Assembly (NCBI RefSeq): GCF_020564625.1
Contig: NZ_JAJBZT010000013.1
Span: 1 to 64,000 of the forward strand
Source: Leeia speluncae
Lineage (GTDB): Bacteria; Pseudomonadota; Gammaproteobacteria; Burkholderiales; Leeiaceae
Reading direction: 5' to 3'
DNA length: 64,000 bases
Part shown: one piece after another, positions 17,655 to 26,070 of the stretch
Numbering within the stretch: position 1 is the first letter of the stretch
Layout: every line of letters starts with the position of its first letter
Notes under the pieces: model-generated
What the model was told of the DNA's origin: nothing
The model's database searches: none
The model's input: only the letters and a program-made list of their open reading frames with translations
Position numbers and translations under genes: made by a program

Positions 17655-18638
17655 ATGGTTTCACAAGATATTTCTCAACTTTCCCATATTGGTTTTTTGG
17701 TACTGCCAAGTTTTTCAATGATTGCATTTACCAATGCCGTTGAACCGCTACGTATGGCCAATCAATTAAGTCGCAAGCGCTTATACCGCTGGTCAATCAT
17801 CACGCTCACTGATGAACCTGTCTTGGCTAGTAATGGCCTATCTATTGCACCAACCGTCAGACCTGAAGAAATTCCTAAACCTGATATTTTATTTGTCTGT
17901 GCAGGTACCAATGTACGTGACGCCGTCAATGATCAGGTTATTTCTGTGATTCGCAAATATCATCAAGCAGGTGTCGCTTTAGGCGCACTTTGTACTGGTA
18001 CTTTTGCCCTTGCTAAAGCGGGTGTGTTAAACAACTACCGTTGTTCTATTCACTGGGAAAACCTATCTGCGATTCGTGAAGAATTCCCCGCGATTGATTT
18101 TTCTGGCGAATTATTTGTGATTGATCGTGATCGCTTTACCTGTAGTGGCGGCACTGCGCCGCTAGATCTCATGATCAATATGATCCGCTTTAAAGGCGGA
18201 AAAAGCTTAGCTGCAGACGTGTCTGAACAGTTTATTATGGACCGTATCCGTGATGAAAAAGATCGTCAGCACATTCCACTCGTGGCCAGAATTGGTGCGG
18301 GCCATGAGTCGCTATTAGAAGCGGCATTGGCAATGGAAAATAATATTGAAAATCCGATTTCGCTAGATCAATTAGCGGATGATCTAGGGTTGTCATTACG
18401 TCACCTAGAGCGATTATTTAAGCGTTATTTAGGTACGACACCTGCTCAATATTACTTAGACCTACGTTTACGTCGGGCAAGAGAATTGTTATTACAGACC
18501 AATATGTCTGTCATGGAAGTAACTGTCGCCTGTGGCTTCCAATCATCTTCACATTTTAGTAAATCGTATCGTGGTGTATTTGGTTATCCGCCAAGTAGAG
18601 AGCGGCATCCTGATATGCAACACGTCAGTATTATGTAA
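17655..18638 (+). CDS. gbdR: GlxA-family AraC-type regulator GbdR
   Basis: A 327-aa transcription regulator with an N-terminal DJ-1/PfpI-like amidotransferase-fold domain (about 10-180, including ALCTGTFALAKAGVL) and a C-terminal AraC double helix-turn-helix (about 220-315, including LADDLGLSLRHLERLFKRYLG and VACGFQSSSHFSKSYRGVFG). This architecture and the neighbourhood match GbdR, which activates betaine and dimethylglycine catabolic genes in Pseudomonas when betaine or dimethylglycine accumulates. ATG 17655 has AGGGGA about 8 nt upstream and is preferred over ATG 17637. Direct targets cannot be proven from sequence. Confidence 0.92.
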   Translation: MVSQDISQLSHIGFLVLPSFSMIAFTNAVEPLRMANQLSRKRLYRWSIITLTDEPVLASNGLSIAPTVRPEEIPKPDILFVCAGTNVRDAVNDQVISVIRKYHQAGVALGALCTGTFALAKAGVLNNYRCSIHWENLSAIREEFPAIDFSGELFVIDRDRFTCSGGTAPLDLMINMIRFKGGKSLAADVSEQFIMDRIRDEKDRQHIPLVARIGAGHESLLEAALAMENNIENPISLDQLADDLGLSLRHLERLFKRYLGTTPAQYYLDLRLRRARELLLQTNMSVMEVTVACGFQSSSHFSKSYRGVFGYPPSRERHPDMQHVSIM

Positions 18639-18658
18639 AGCAATTGTAAATCTACGAC

Positions 18659-18694
18659 AGGCAGTTATGTTTCAATCAAACTGCCTCTTTTTTT
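18659..18694 (+). terminator. Rho-independent terminator after gbdR
   Basis: AGGCAGTT (18659-18666) pairs with AACTGCCT (18679-18686) and is followed by a T-rich tract. Confidence 0.85.
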
Positions 18695-18810
18695 GGATTG
18701 AATACAATATGCATTTCGGATAAGACGTTAGCCGATACGAAGTTGAATTACCAATTGATCTATTGCATTTCGTTTATACATTTGGTTTGTCTTCAGGAGG
18801 GGGAGCACCG

Positions 18811-19758
18811 ATGGAAACAGCAGTACGTAGATGGTTTTCAGTCGCAGCAAGTGTAGGTATTTTAGCGACGTCTTTTCATGCATCCGCACAAGATCCCGCG
18901 CAATGCCAAAATGTGAAATTTGGCGAAGTGGGTTGGACGGATATTGCGGCCACCACCGCGCTAGCGTCTTATGTCTTAAAGTCAATTGGCTATAACCCAA
19001 GCTCTGCCATTCAATCGGTGCCAGATACACTCAAAGGGCTGAAAAATAAACAAATCGATGTTTATTTAGGTTACTGGGCGCCTGCTCAAACTGGCCAAGT
19101 TACACCCTATGTCAAATCAGGCGATGTCAAAATGCTCGCTAAACCTAATTTGGTTGGCGCCAAATATACATTGGCTGTTCCAAGCTATGCAGCAGATGCA
19201 GGGTTAAGAAGTTTTGAAGATTTAGGTAAATTCAAGGTTGAGCTTGGCTATACCATGTATGGGATTGAGCCGGGTAATGAAGGCAATAATTATCTGAACG
19301 ATATGATTCAGAAAAACAAATTTGGCCTAAAAGACTTTATGGTGACGGAATGGGGTGAGAAAGGCATGCTCATGGCGGTGAAAAAAGCCGTTGAGCAAAA
19401 GAAATTTATCGCCTTCTTAGCTTGGGAGCCACACCCAATGAACGTGGATTTCAAATTGACTTATTTAAAAGGTGGTGATGCCTATTTCGGCCCAAACTAT
19501 GGTGAGGCAAAGGTTTATACCGTATTAGCTAACGATTATTTAACGCGTTGTCCAAATGTTGGTAAATTTGTTAGCAATTTGCAATTCACCTTAGATATGG
19601 AAAACCGCGTGATGGGTAGCATCATGAATAAAGTGAAAGCGCCACAAGCGGCAATGGAATGGCTGAAAAAGAACCCTGCTGTTCTGAAGAACTGGTTAAA
19701 TGGGGTAACTACCTTTGATGGTAAAGAAGCCCTTCCAGTGGTAATGTCTACCTTGTGA
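18811..19758 (+). CDS. Choline-type ABC substrate-binding protein, copy 1 (ChoX/CbcX family)
   Basis: A 315-aa periplasmic binding protein. A Sec signal with ASA-Q cleavage near residue 27 is followed by the ChoX-type OpuAC domain: GWTDIAATTA, LGYWAPAQ, AKPNLVGAKYTLAVPSYA, GIEPGNEGNN and FLAWEPHPMN. These Trp/Tyr positions form the choline cage in ChoX. ATG 18811 is chosen because AGGAGGGGGAG lies just upstream; an in-frame ATG at 18763 would extend the signal peptide with unrelated residues. It is clearly paralogous to the next gene. Specificity (choline, betaine or another quaternary amine) is not certain. Confidence 0.92.
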   Translation: METAVRRWFSVAASVGILATSFHASAQDPAQCQNVKFGEVGWTDIAATTALASYVLKSIGYNPSSAIQSVPDTLKGLKNKQIDVYLGYWAPAQTGQVTPYVKSGDVKMLAKPNLVGAKYTLAVPSYAADAGLRSFEDLGKFKVELGYTMYGIEPGNEGNNYLNDMIQKNKFGLKDFMVTEWGEKGMLMAVKKAVEQKKFIAFLAWEPHPMNVDFKLTYLKGGDAYFGPNYGEAKVYTVLANDYLTRCPNVGKFVSNLQFTLDMENRVMGSIMNKVKAPQAAMEWLKKNPAVLKNWLNGVTTFDGKEALPVVMSTL

Positions 19759-19986
19759 GTTTAAGTAGTTGTGGAATTGTGTGGATTTATATGGCCGCAT
19801 ATGAGCATGTATGTGTCGGAAATATATAATTTCGCCTGTTCAATGCCTGTCAATCTTTCATTAAACCAATATCGTCTTTCTATCTTAAGGAATTCGAATA
19901 AAAAATCAGGTTTATTTGGAGAGAGTACGGGGAATATTTTTTAGAAATTTCTCTGTTTTTGTAGGCTTATTCAAGGAGATTCAGTA

Positions 19987-20928
19987 ATGCTGAAGTCACG
20001 TAAACTGTTGGCCGCACTAGTCATGGCTGGAGTAAGCCAATTTGCATTTGCTGGCGATTCTGCTGCATGTCAGAAAGTTCGCTTTGCCGATGTAGGTTGG
20101 ACCGATATTGCTGCTACCACTGGTATGGCCTCTGTTGTGTTGGAAGGCTTAGGTTATAAACCAAGCACAACCATCGCGTCAGTGCCTATTACATTTGCTG
20201 GTATGAAATCTAAACAAATTGATGTTTTCTTGGGTTACTGGAATCCAAGTATGACACCAATGATCGAATCGTTTGTTAAAGCAAAACAACTAAAAGTTTT
20301 GGAAAAGCCAAACTTGGTTGGAGCTAAATATACCTTGGCTGTGCCAGAGTATGTAGCTGCTGCGGGTCTAAAAAGCTTTGCTGACATCCAAAAATTCAAG
20401 AAAGAATTAGACGGCAAAATCTTTGGTATTGAGCCAGGTAACGACGGCAACAAGCTAATTCAAGACATGATTCAAAAGAATCAATTTGGTTTGAAAGATT
20501 TCAAACTAATTGAATCAAGTGAAGCAGGTATGTTGGCTGAAGCTGAGCGTGCTGTTCGCAATAAGAAATTCATTGTGTTCCTAGGTTGGGAACCACATCC
20601 AATGAACGTGAAAATGCGCATGACTTACCTATCTGGTGGTGATGATGTATTTGGACCAAACTTTGGTGAAGCAAAAGTATTTACTGTTTTAGCAACTGAC
20701 TATGAAACACGTTGCCCGAACGTTGGTAAATTTGTGAACAACCTTCAGTTCACCACTGGCATGGAAAACATGGTCATGGGTCCAATCATGAACAAAGTGA
20801 AGCCAGAAGTTGCAGCAAAAGAATACTTGAAGAAAAACCCAGCAGTGCTAGACAAATGGCTAGCTGGCGTGACTACCTTTGACGGCAAAGAAGGTCTTTC
20901 AGCTGTGAAAAAATCACTAGGTCTGTAA
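19987..20928 (+). CDS. Choline-type ABC substrate-binding protein, copy 2 (ChoX/CbcX family)
   Basis: This 313-aa protein is a tandem paralogue of the preceding gene. The signal peptide probably ends AFA-G near residue 22. The mature part repeats the same ordered motifs: GWTDIAATTG, LGYWNPSM, EKPNLVGAKYTLAVPEYV, GIEPGNDGNK and FLGWEPHPMN. Both copies share the C-terminal NPAVL-x2-WL-x-GVTTFDGKE. Aromatic ligand-cage positions are kept in both, but nearby residues differ (WAPAQ against WNPSM), so ligand range may differ. AAGGAG precedes the ATG, and a 228-bp gap without an obvious terminator separates the copies. A strong terminator follows. Confidence 0.92.
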   Translation: MLKSRKLLAALVMAGVSQFAFAGDSAACQKVRFADVGWTDIAATTGMASVVLEGLGYKPSTTIASVPITFAGMKSKQIDVFLGYWNPSMTPMIESFVKAKQLKVLEKPNLVGAKYTLAVPEYVAAAGLKSFADIQKFKKELDGKIFGIEPGNDGNKLIQDMIQKNQFGLKDFKLIESSEAGMLAEAERAVRNKKFIVFLGWEPHPMNVKMRMTYLSGGDDVFGPNFGEAKVFTVLATDYETRCPNVGKFVNNLQFTTGMENMVMGPIMNKVKPEVAAKEYLKKNPAVLDKWLAGVTTFDGKEGLSAVKKSLGL

Positions 20929-20950
20929 TTTATCTGACTTAGTAAACGCC

Positions 20951-20988
20951 AAAAACAAAGGCCGCTGGTTAGCGGCCTTTGTTTTTTT
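20951..20988 (+). terminator. Rho-independent terminator after the second choline-binding gene
   Basis: AAAAACAAAGGCCGCT (20951-20966), loop GGTT, then the 16-nt complementary arm (20971-20986) ending in a T run. This is the right boundary of the betaine/choline island. Confidence 0.93.
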
Positions 20989-21059
20989 CAGATAGGCACC
21001 AACAACCCTGCTGTTCTACTCTAAAATACAGTCAACTTTTTAGTATTTGCGAGTCAAAC

Positions 21060-21746
21060 GTGTCCTTTAACGGCTTTTATGTGATCGCTGATGAACCAGA
21101 TTTTATTGTGGTGAATAAAATGCCAGGCATCCCTATGCATCAGGAAGATAATCAACCAGGGTTAATTGATTTAATTCGCTCTCAAACTGGTCTATCGTCA
21201 CTTTTTCAAATTCACCGCTTAGATAATCTAACGAGTGGAGTAATGGTATTTGGAAAGTCAGCAGCAGTTGCTAGTGAACTTGGGGAAGCATGGCAATCCA
21301 AAAAGGTACAAAAATTTTATATTGCACTCTCTTCCTTTAAGCCAAGTAAAAAGCAGGGACTCATCGCTGGAGATATGGAAAAAGGACGAAATGGTAGTTG
21401 GAAATTACTACGTTCTAAACTTAATCCAGCCCTAACACGCTTTTTTAGCGCGTCTATTGCCCCTGGTATTCGTGCGTTTTTATTAAAACCCTATACAGGT
21501 AAAACCCATCAAATTCGTGTCGCAATGAAAAGTTTAGGGTGTCCTATTCTTGGAGATGGTCGATATAGCGGAGAGTCTGCTGATCGTGGTTATTTGCATG
21601 CATATCAATTAGCTTTTGCCTTGAATGGGGTGAGTTACCGGTATCAAGCCATTCCCAATGTGGGTGACAAATTTTCTTATCCAGTACTTCATTCACTGTT
21701 GATGAATGAGTGGCATCAACCAGAATTACTAAACTGGCCAGAATAA
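21060..21746 (+). CDS. RluA-family pseudouridine synthase
   Basis: A 228-aa RNA pseudouridine synthase. The catalytic Asp lies in HRLDNLTSGVMVF, and the C-terminal KPYTGKTHQIRVAMKSLGCPILGD motif is characteristic of RluA enzymes. It has no S4 domain, like the short TIGR01621-type members. The GTG at 21060 is chosen because family members begin near the FYVIADEPDFIVVNK segment; the in-frame ATG at 20979 lies inside the preceding terminator. No strong ribosome binding site is visible, so the start is uncertain. The target RNA is unknown. It appears to be a single-gene unit. Confidence 0.88.
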   Translation: MSFNGFYVIADEPDFIVVNKMPGIPMHQEDNQPGLIDLIRSQTGLSSLFQIHRLDNLTSGVMVFGKSAAVASELGEAWQSKKVQKFYIALSSFKPSKKQGLIAGDMEKGRNGSWKLLRSKLNPALTRFFSASIAPGIRAFLLKPYTGKTHQIRVAMKSLGCPILGDGRYSGESADRGYLHAYQLAFALNGVSYRYQAIPNVGDKFSYPVLHSLLMNEWHQPELLNWPE

Positions 21747-21840
21747 GTTATTGATATGAAATTTTTGCAATTGTTAAAAAATCATGTCATATAGAATAGG
21801 TATGCTCATCGTTTATTAAAATAAACAATAAGGTATTTGT

Positions 21841-22617
21841 ATGAAATACTATGGAGTGGGTGTTCTTTCTAGCGTTGCAAGTGCCGCTGCGATTGCTCAG
21901 TCTGTAGTCGTCCAAGTAGGGGTAAATAATCTACCACTGCCGCCTTTTATCATGGGCGAAGGGGATGAGTTTCCAGATAGACCTGGTCTTTCTGTCGAGT
22001 TAGTCCGCCAAGCAGCTAAAGCCTGTAAGGTAGATATCAAATTAAAACGTTTACCTTCTCAGCGTTTACTTCAAGAAATCAAATCAGGCGAAATTGATGC
22101 GGTAATTCAACTATCTTACAGCCCTGAGCGCGCAGAGTACGCAGCCTTCCCGATGATTGATAACAAAGTGGATGGCAAGGCTAGATTGACGACATTGACG
22201 TACTGCTTCTATGTGGATGCAAAGCGTCCTATTCAATGGGATGGGAAGAAACTAAGCAATACTAACTTACCGGTTGGTGCCATTTATGGTTGGTCGGTTA
22301 TTCAAGACTTAGAAAAGTTAAAGATCAACTTCGAAACCGCGCCAGATTTCAAATCCAATATCGCTAAGTTAAGAGCGAATCGAATCGCTGCTTTTGCCGC
22401 GCAATCTGCGCTGGTGGAAGCCTATCTGGGTTCAGATAAAAGTATTGTGGCACTGAGTCCTCCAATTGCTGAGAAAGACTACTTTTTGCCATTTAGTCTG
22501 CCATTTGCCCAGAAATACCCAGAAGCCAAACAGTGTTTATGGAAACACATTAGCCAAATGCGAGATGAAGTTTTTTTGCAAAGAGCCTCTGCATACGATC
22601 AGTGGCTACTTCATTAG
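21841..22617 (+). CDS. Periplasmic family-3 solute-binding-like protein
   Basis: This 258-aa protein has a short signal peptide (cleavage probably after AIAQS near 20) and a SBP_bac_3 fold: PGLSVELVRQAAKACKVDIKLKRLPSQRLLQEIKSGEIDAVIQLSYSPER contains the usual LxxGExD-type motif. No transporter genes are adjacent. Such orphan proteins are common in proteobacteria and are sometimes called amino-acid-binding, but ligand and role are unknown here. It lies in a short same-strand series with the SPFH protein. Confidence 0.75.
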   Translation: MKYYGVGVLSSVASAAAIAQSVVVQVGVNNLPLPPFIMGEGDEFPDRPGLSVELVRQAAKACKVDIKLKRLPSQRLLQEIKSGEIDAVIQLSYSPERAEYAAFPMIDNKVDGKARLTTLTYCFYVDAKRPIQWDGKKLSNTNLPVGAIYGWSVIQDLEKLKINFETAPDFKSNIAKLRANRIAAFAAQSALVEAYLGSDKSIVALSPPIAEKDYFLPFSLPFAQKYPEAKQCLWKHISQMRDEVFLQRASAYDQWLLH

Positions 22618-22663
22618 ATTAATAGTATATTGGCATACATAATAAACGTGGAGAATAGAACAC

Positions 22664-23599
22664 ATGAATCCAATCGTAATTGGGCTATTGGGCATCATCT
22701 TATTTGTGATCATTTCTGGTATTCGTATTGTTGAACAGCAAACGGTATCTATTGTTCAGACACTAGGCCGCTACTCACGTACCTTGGCGCCTGGCCTTAA
22801 CTGGATTTTCATCCCGTTTCAGCAAATTGCTGGCAAGTTATCTTTAAAAATTGAGTCCGTCCCTGCAACCGTTGAAGTAAAAACGCTGGATAACATGTTT
22901 GTTGCGCTACCGGTTAATCTGATGATTCAAGTAGAGCCAGAACGTGCTGCAGATGCTTTCTACAAGCTGCAAGAGCCGCACGAGCAGGTAAGGGCATGGG
23001 TGCTAAATACCGTCCGTTCTGTTGCCGCTTCTATGACGCTAGAAGATATGTTTAAAGATCGTGAGAAGATTGTAGGTGAAGTTAGACATATGCTAACGAC
23101 TAAGCTGTCGGAGTTTGGTTATTTACTAGAAGGCGTGTTGATCGACCAGCCAACGGTTTCTTTGGAAGTGCAATCCTCGTTTAATCGTGTCGTTGCCGCA
23201 ACACGTGAAAAAGAAGCCGCACAGCAAGAAGCAGAAGCAGCGATGATTCGTACCGTGAAGCAAGCGGAAGCAGAAGCGGAAGCTCAGCGCCAACGTGCTA
23301 AAGGGTTGGCGGACTCAAGAAAACTGCTTGCAGAAGGGCTAAAAGAATCTCTATTAGAGTTTTCTGGCGTTCCTCCACATGAAGCAATTTCTATTTTGTT
23401 AGAAACCAACCGTATTGATGCGCTACGTGAAATTGGTAAACATGGCAACTTAGTGGTCTTGGACTTACAAAAGACGGATGAACAAACCGCCGCCTTAATG
23501 CCTTTGCTTAGTTCTCTAAAGAAGAAAGCAGCAACCCCAGCTGCAAGCCTGACTAAGCCTAATCAGCCAACATCAGATCATCAAAATAGCGCGGAATAA
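22664..23599 (+). CDS. SPFH/band-7 (stomatin-like) membrane protein
   Basis: A 311-aa protein with one N-terminal transmembrane segment (about 4-20), then a band-7 domain (IRIVEQQTVSIVQTLGRYSRTLAPGLNWIFIPF and onward), and a long charged Ala/Glu/Gln-rich helical region (about 185-225) typical of stomatins and QmcA. These form membrane microdomain scaffolds. The protein lacks the usual downstream NfeD partner; the next gene, 6 nt away, is a kinase. Function beyond scaffolding is unknown. Confidence 0.88.
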   Translation: MNPIVIGLLGIILFVIISGIRIVEQQTVSIVQTLGRYSRTLAPGLNWIFIPFQQIAGKLSLKIESVPATVEVKTLDNMFVALPVNLMIQVEPERAADAFYKLQEPHEQVRAWVLNTVRSVAASMTLEDMFKDREKIVGEVRHMLTTKLSEFGYLLEGVLIDQPTVSLEVQSSFNRVVAATREKEAAQQEAEAAMIRTVKQAEAEAEAQRQRAKGLADSRKLLAEGLKESLLEFSGVPPHEAISILLETNRIDALREIGKHGNLVVLDLQKTDEQTAALMPLLSSLKKKAATPAASLTKPNQPTSDHQNSAE

Positions 23600-23605
23600 C
23601 AGCTT

Positions 23606-24223
23606 ATGTCATTACCAGAAAGTGCTATTGCAAGGATTGATGCTTTATTAGCAAAACAAGAAAGAGTGCTACTAGGTATTGCAGCGCCACCTGGCGCGGG
23701 GAAATCGACCATTGCCGAGTGGATTCACCAACATTATTTGGAATTGAGTGTCGTTGTGCCGATGGATGGCTACCACTTGGCGAATGTTGAATTGGCTAGG
23801 TTGGGTAGAGCTGATCGCAAAGGGGCGCAAGATACCTTTGATAGTGCTGGTTTTGTGAGCTTACTTAGTCGAATCCGCCATCAACAATCTGATGAAATTG
23901 TCTATGCACCTGAATTTCGAAGAGAAATCGAAGAGCCAATTGCGAATGCCATTCCTGTATTGTCTGACAAACGGCTAATCATTATCGAAGGAAATTACCT
24001 GCTTTTGGAATTAGGGTTTTGGCAACAGGTGACAGGTTTGCTGGATGATACTTGGTACGTGGAAGTAGATCAGGCGCTTCGGCTGACTCGGTTAATTAAT
24101 CGACACATTCAGTTTGGTCGATCTCCGGAAGCTGCTGCAGCATGGGTAGAAAATACAGATGAACCTAATGCAAGGCAAATTGAGGCAAGTAAACATCGCG
24201 CCCAATTTGTGTTGGCGGTCTAG
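23606..24223 (+). CDS. Uridine kinase/FrcK-like P-loop small-molecule kinase
   Basis: This 205-aa kinase has a Walker A APPGAGKST near 27-35, VPMDGYHLAN near 50-59 and LIIIEGNYLLLE near 129-140, a pattern of the YggC/FrcK-type nucleoside/nucleotide kinase family related to uridine kinase and pantothenate kinase. It probably phosphorylates a sugar or nucleoside; the substrate is not identifiable. It begins 6 nt after the SPFH gene and converges on the HAD phosphatase at a shared hairpin terminator. Its nearness to the DeoR/MFS/HAD unit hints at sugar use but is not proof. Confidence 0.82.
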   Translation: MSLPESAIARIDALLAKQERVLLGIAAPPGAGKSTIAEWIHQHYLELSVVVPMDGYHLANVELARLGRADRKGAQDTFDSAGFVSLLSRIRHQQSDEIVYAPEFRREIEEPIANAIPVLSDKRLIIIEGNYLLLELGFWQQVTGLLDDTWYVEVDQALRLTRLINRHIQFGRSPEAAAAWVENTDEPNARQIEASKHRAQFVLAV

Positions 24224-24240
24224 GCCGGTGAAGCAAACAA

Positions 24241-24271
24241 AAACATAGGGAAGCAAGGCTTCCCTATGTTT
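24241..24271. terminator. Bidirectional terminator between convergent genes
   Basis: AAACATAGGGAAGC (24241-24254), loop AAG, GCTTCCCTATGTTT (24258-24271): a perfect 14-bp stem flanked by A and T runs. It serves the kinase (+) and the HAD phosphatase (-), whose stop codon it touches. Confidence 0.9.
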
Positions 24272-24873
24272 TATAGGTAATCCTGAATTTCAAAGTCTTG
24301 CTCGTTTGCTTCAACGTGCCCACCGATAATCACGACGCTAGCGCCGGCCGCTCTGGCTGCCGCAACCCCGGCTGGGGAGTCTTCGAACACTAAACAATCC
24401 TCAATCGCCACGCCAAGTTGCTCGGCTGCTTTCATAAAGCCCTCCGGGTGCGGCTTTCCTTTGCTCACATCCTCGGCCGTATATAAGTGCGGCGGGACGG
24501 GTATGCCAGCGGCTTTTAGCCGGGTAAGTGCTAATGCTTTGGGGGCTGAGGTGACAATCGCCCATTCTGTTGGAGCGAGTTGATCTAATAAGGCATGAAT
24601 ACCGGGTATCGCCGTTACTCCATCCGTATCTTCACACTCAAAATCTAAAATCCATTTTGCTTCTTGCTGAACCGCTGCTTCATCAGAAAAGAAGCGGCGA
24701 ATCGTGTCTTCTGCTCTTACGCCATGAAGCGTAGTCAGTAACTGATCCGCATCAATGCCATGGCGATTTGCCCAAGTGCGCCAAGCCCGCTCAACCGCAG
24801 GTAGCGAACTGAGCAATGTCCCATCCATATCAAATAAAAAGGCTGAGAAAGATTTGTCTTTAAACGTTGGCAT
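24271..24873 (-). CDS. HAD-family phosphatase (sugar-phosphatase/beta-phosphoglucomutase-like)
   Basis: A 200-aa HAD hydrolase of subfamily IA. Motif I is FLFDMDGTLL (nucleophile Asp15, acid Asp17), motif II is VTSAPKAL, motif III is GKPHPEGF, and motif IV is VFEDSPAGVAAARAAG. The architecture matches YfbT/YniC-type sugar-phosphate phosphatases. It is the last gene of a DeoR-MFS-HAD operon, which suggests removal of phosphate from a transported sugar or polyol. The exact substrate is not readable. Confidence 0.88.
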   Translation of the reverse strand: MPTFKDKSFSAFLFDMDGTLLSSLPAVERAWRTWANRHGIDADQLLTTLHGVRAEDTIRRFFSDEAAVQQEAKWILDFECEDTDGVTAIPGIHALLDQLAPTEWAIVTSAPKALALTRLKAAGIPVPPHLYTAEDVSKGKPHPEGFMKAAEQLGVAIEDCLVFEDSPAGVAAARAAGASVVIIGGHVEANEQDFEIQDYL

Positions 24874-24918
24874 GTTAGTTTCCGGCAGAGCGCAAAGTGA
24901 ATGGTAGGGGGCTGAAGT

Positions 24919-26070
24919 TTAATAATCTTTGTTGGCTAAGGCGATGCTGGCACAAATGGCAACTACGGCAGAACACACGGCAATGAGACTAAGAGCAGGG
25001 GTGAGGCCTGCATGTTGAATCAAGAAGCCGATCACGACCGGTCCACTTAGGAAGCCTAAATATCCACAGCTTACGATGATGGATAATCCCATGGCAGGTG
25101 AAGTGTCTGGTAGATCGTTCGACGCACCAAATAAAATGGGCACAATATTAGAAAAACCTAATCCCAGTAATCCAAATCCAATCAGCGTGATGGGTTCGTT
25201 TGCCTTCCAGAGCACCATCGACATGCCTACTGTGGCGATAATGCCGCAAAACGTCAAAATGTCATGAGCCGCAGCTCTTGCTCGAACATAGTCTCCACCA
25301 AATCGTCCAACGGCCATCGCAAGCGAAAAGATGGCATAACCGAGTGCCGCACGGCTTGGCGTCACGCCGATCGCTTTTTCTAAGTAAACAGCACTCCAAT
25401 CCGCAATGGCTCCTTCACTGAGTAAGACTAAAAATGCCATGCCAGCCACAAGTACTAGTTTTTTGCTGATCCGCCAAGAGCCTTTTTCTTCGTGGCTTTC
25501 TTGTCTCGCTGCAAGTAAGTGACGTTCTCCTACCCAGAGAAAAATTAGTCCAAATATGCACAAGCTAGCAGCAAGTAGTAGACCATCACTCCCTTCTTTT
25601 AATGAGAGATAACCAGAGGAGGCTCCGGTTAACCCTCCTAGGCTAAATGCACCATGAAGCCCAGATAAAATCGGTTTGCCTTGCTTCTGAATCACCGCTT
25701 CTTCTAAACGAATGGCTTGTTCGTTCATGGCGACATCCATTAAGCCATTGGCGATACCAAATGTGCCCATTGCCACAATGAGAATCGCTAAGTGAGTCGT
25801 CCACATCATGACAGGTAGTAAGGCAAATAGTCCTGTTGCGCCGATGAGTAACAGTTTCTTACTTCCAAACCAGCTTAAGGTTTTGCCTGATGTGAGCATG
25901 GTAAGAGCAGAACCACCTGCTATCAGGAGTAAAAGTAAGCCTAACTGGGCGGCATCTACCGAAAATCGTTTTTGAATTAAAGGAATATGTACCGCCCAGT
26001 AGCCAAATAAGAGGCCATTGCCTGCAAATAAGCTAAATAGAAACCACTTGGCGTAAGTGAGATGCTTCAT
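24919..26070 (-). CDS. MFS transporter (YbjJ-like)
   Basis: This 383-aa protein has about twelve hydrophobic segments arranged as two six-helix halves, as in the major facilitator superfamily. It is similar in style to the YbjJ/FucP-like group (GNGLLFGYWAVHIPLIQKRF at the N-terminus). The start overlaps the end of the DeoR regulator gene by 4 nt, and the HAD phosphatase gene follows. A sugar or sugar-derivative export or import role is inferred from the operon; the substrate is unknown. Confidence 0.88.
   Translation of the reverse strand: MKHLTYAKWFLFSLFAGNGLLFGYWAVHIPLIQKRFSVDAAQLGLLLLLIAGGSALTMLTSGKTLSWFGSKKLLLIGATGLFALLPVMMWTTHLAILIVAMGTFGIANGLMDVAMNEQAIRLEEAVIQKQGKPILSGLHGAFSLGGLTGASSGYLSLKEGSDGLLLAASLCIFGLIFLWVGERHLLAARQESHEEKGSWRISKKLVLVAGMAFLVLLSEGAIADWSAVYLEKAIGVTPSRAALGYAIFSLAMAVGRFGGDYVRARAAAHDILTFCGIIATVGMSMVLWKANEPITLIGFGLLGLGFSNIVPILFGASNDLPDTSPAMGLSIIVSCGYLGFLSGPVVIGFLIQHAGLTPALSLIAVCSAVVAICASIALANKDY

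Noticed and set aside
18763-18810. Earlier ATG for the first choline-binding gene
   Set aside because: The extension is placed before AGGAGGGGGAG and would spoil the signal peptide; ATG 18811 fits.
20979-21059. Longer N-terminus of the pseudouridine synthase
   Set aside because: It would begin inside the terminator of the preceding gene; the family starts near GTG 21060.
24241-24271. Possible repeat element
   Set aside because: A 14-bp stem between two convergent gene ends with A/T flanks is better explained as a shared terminator.
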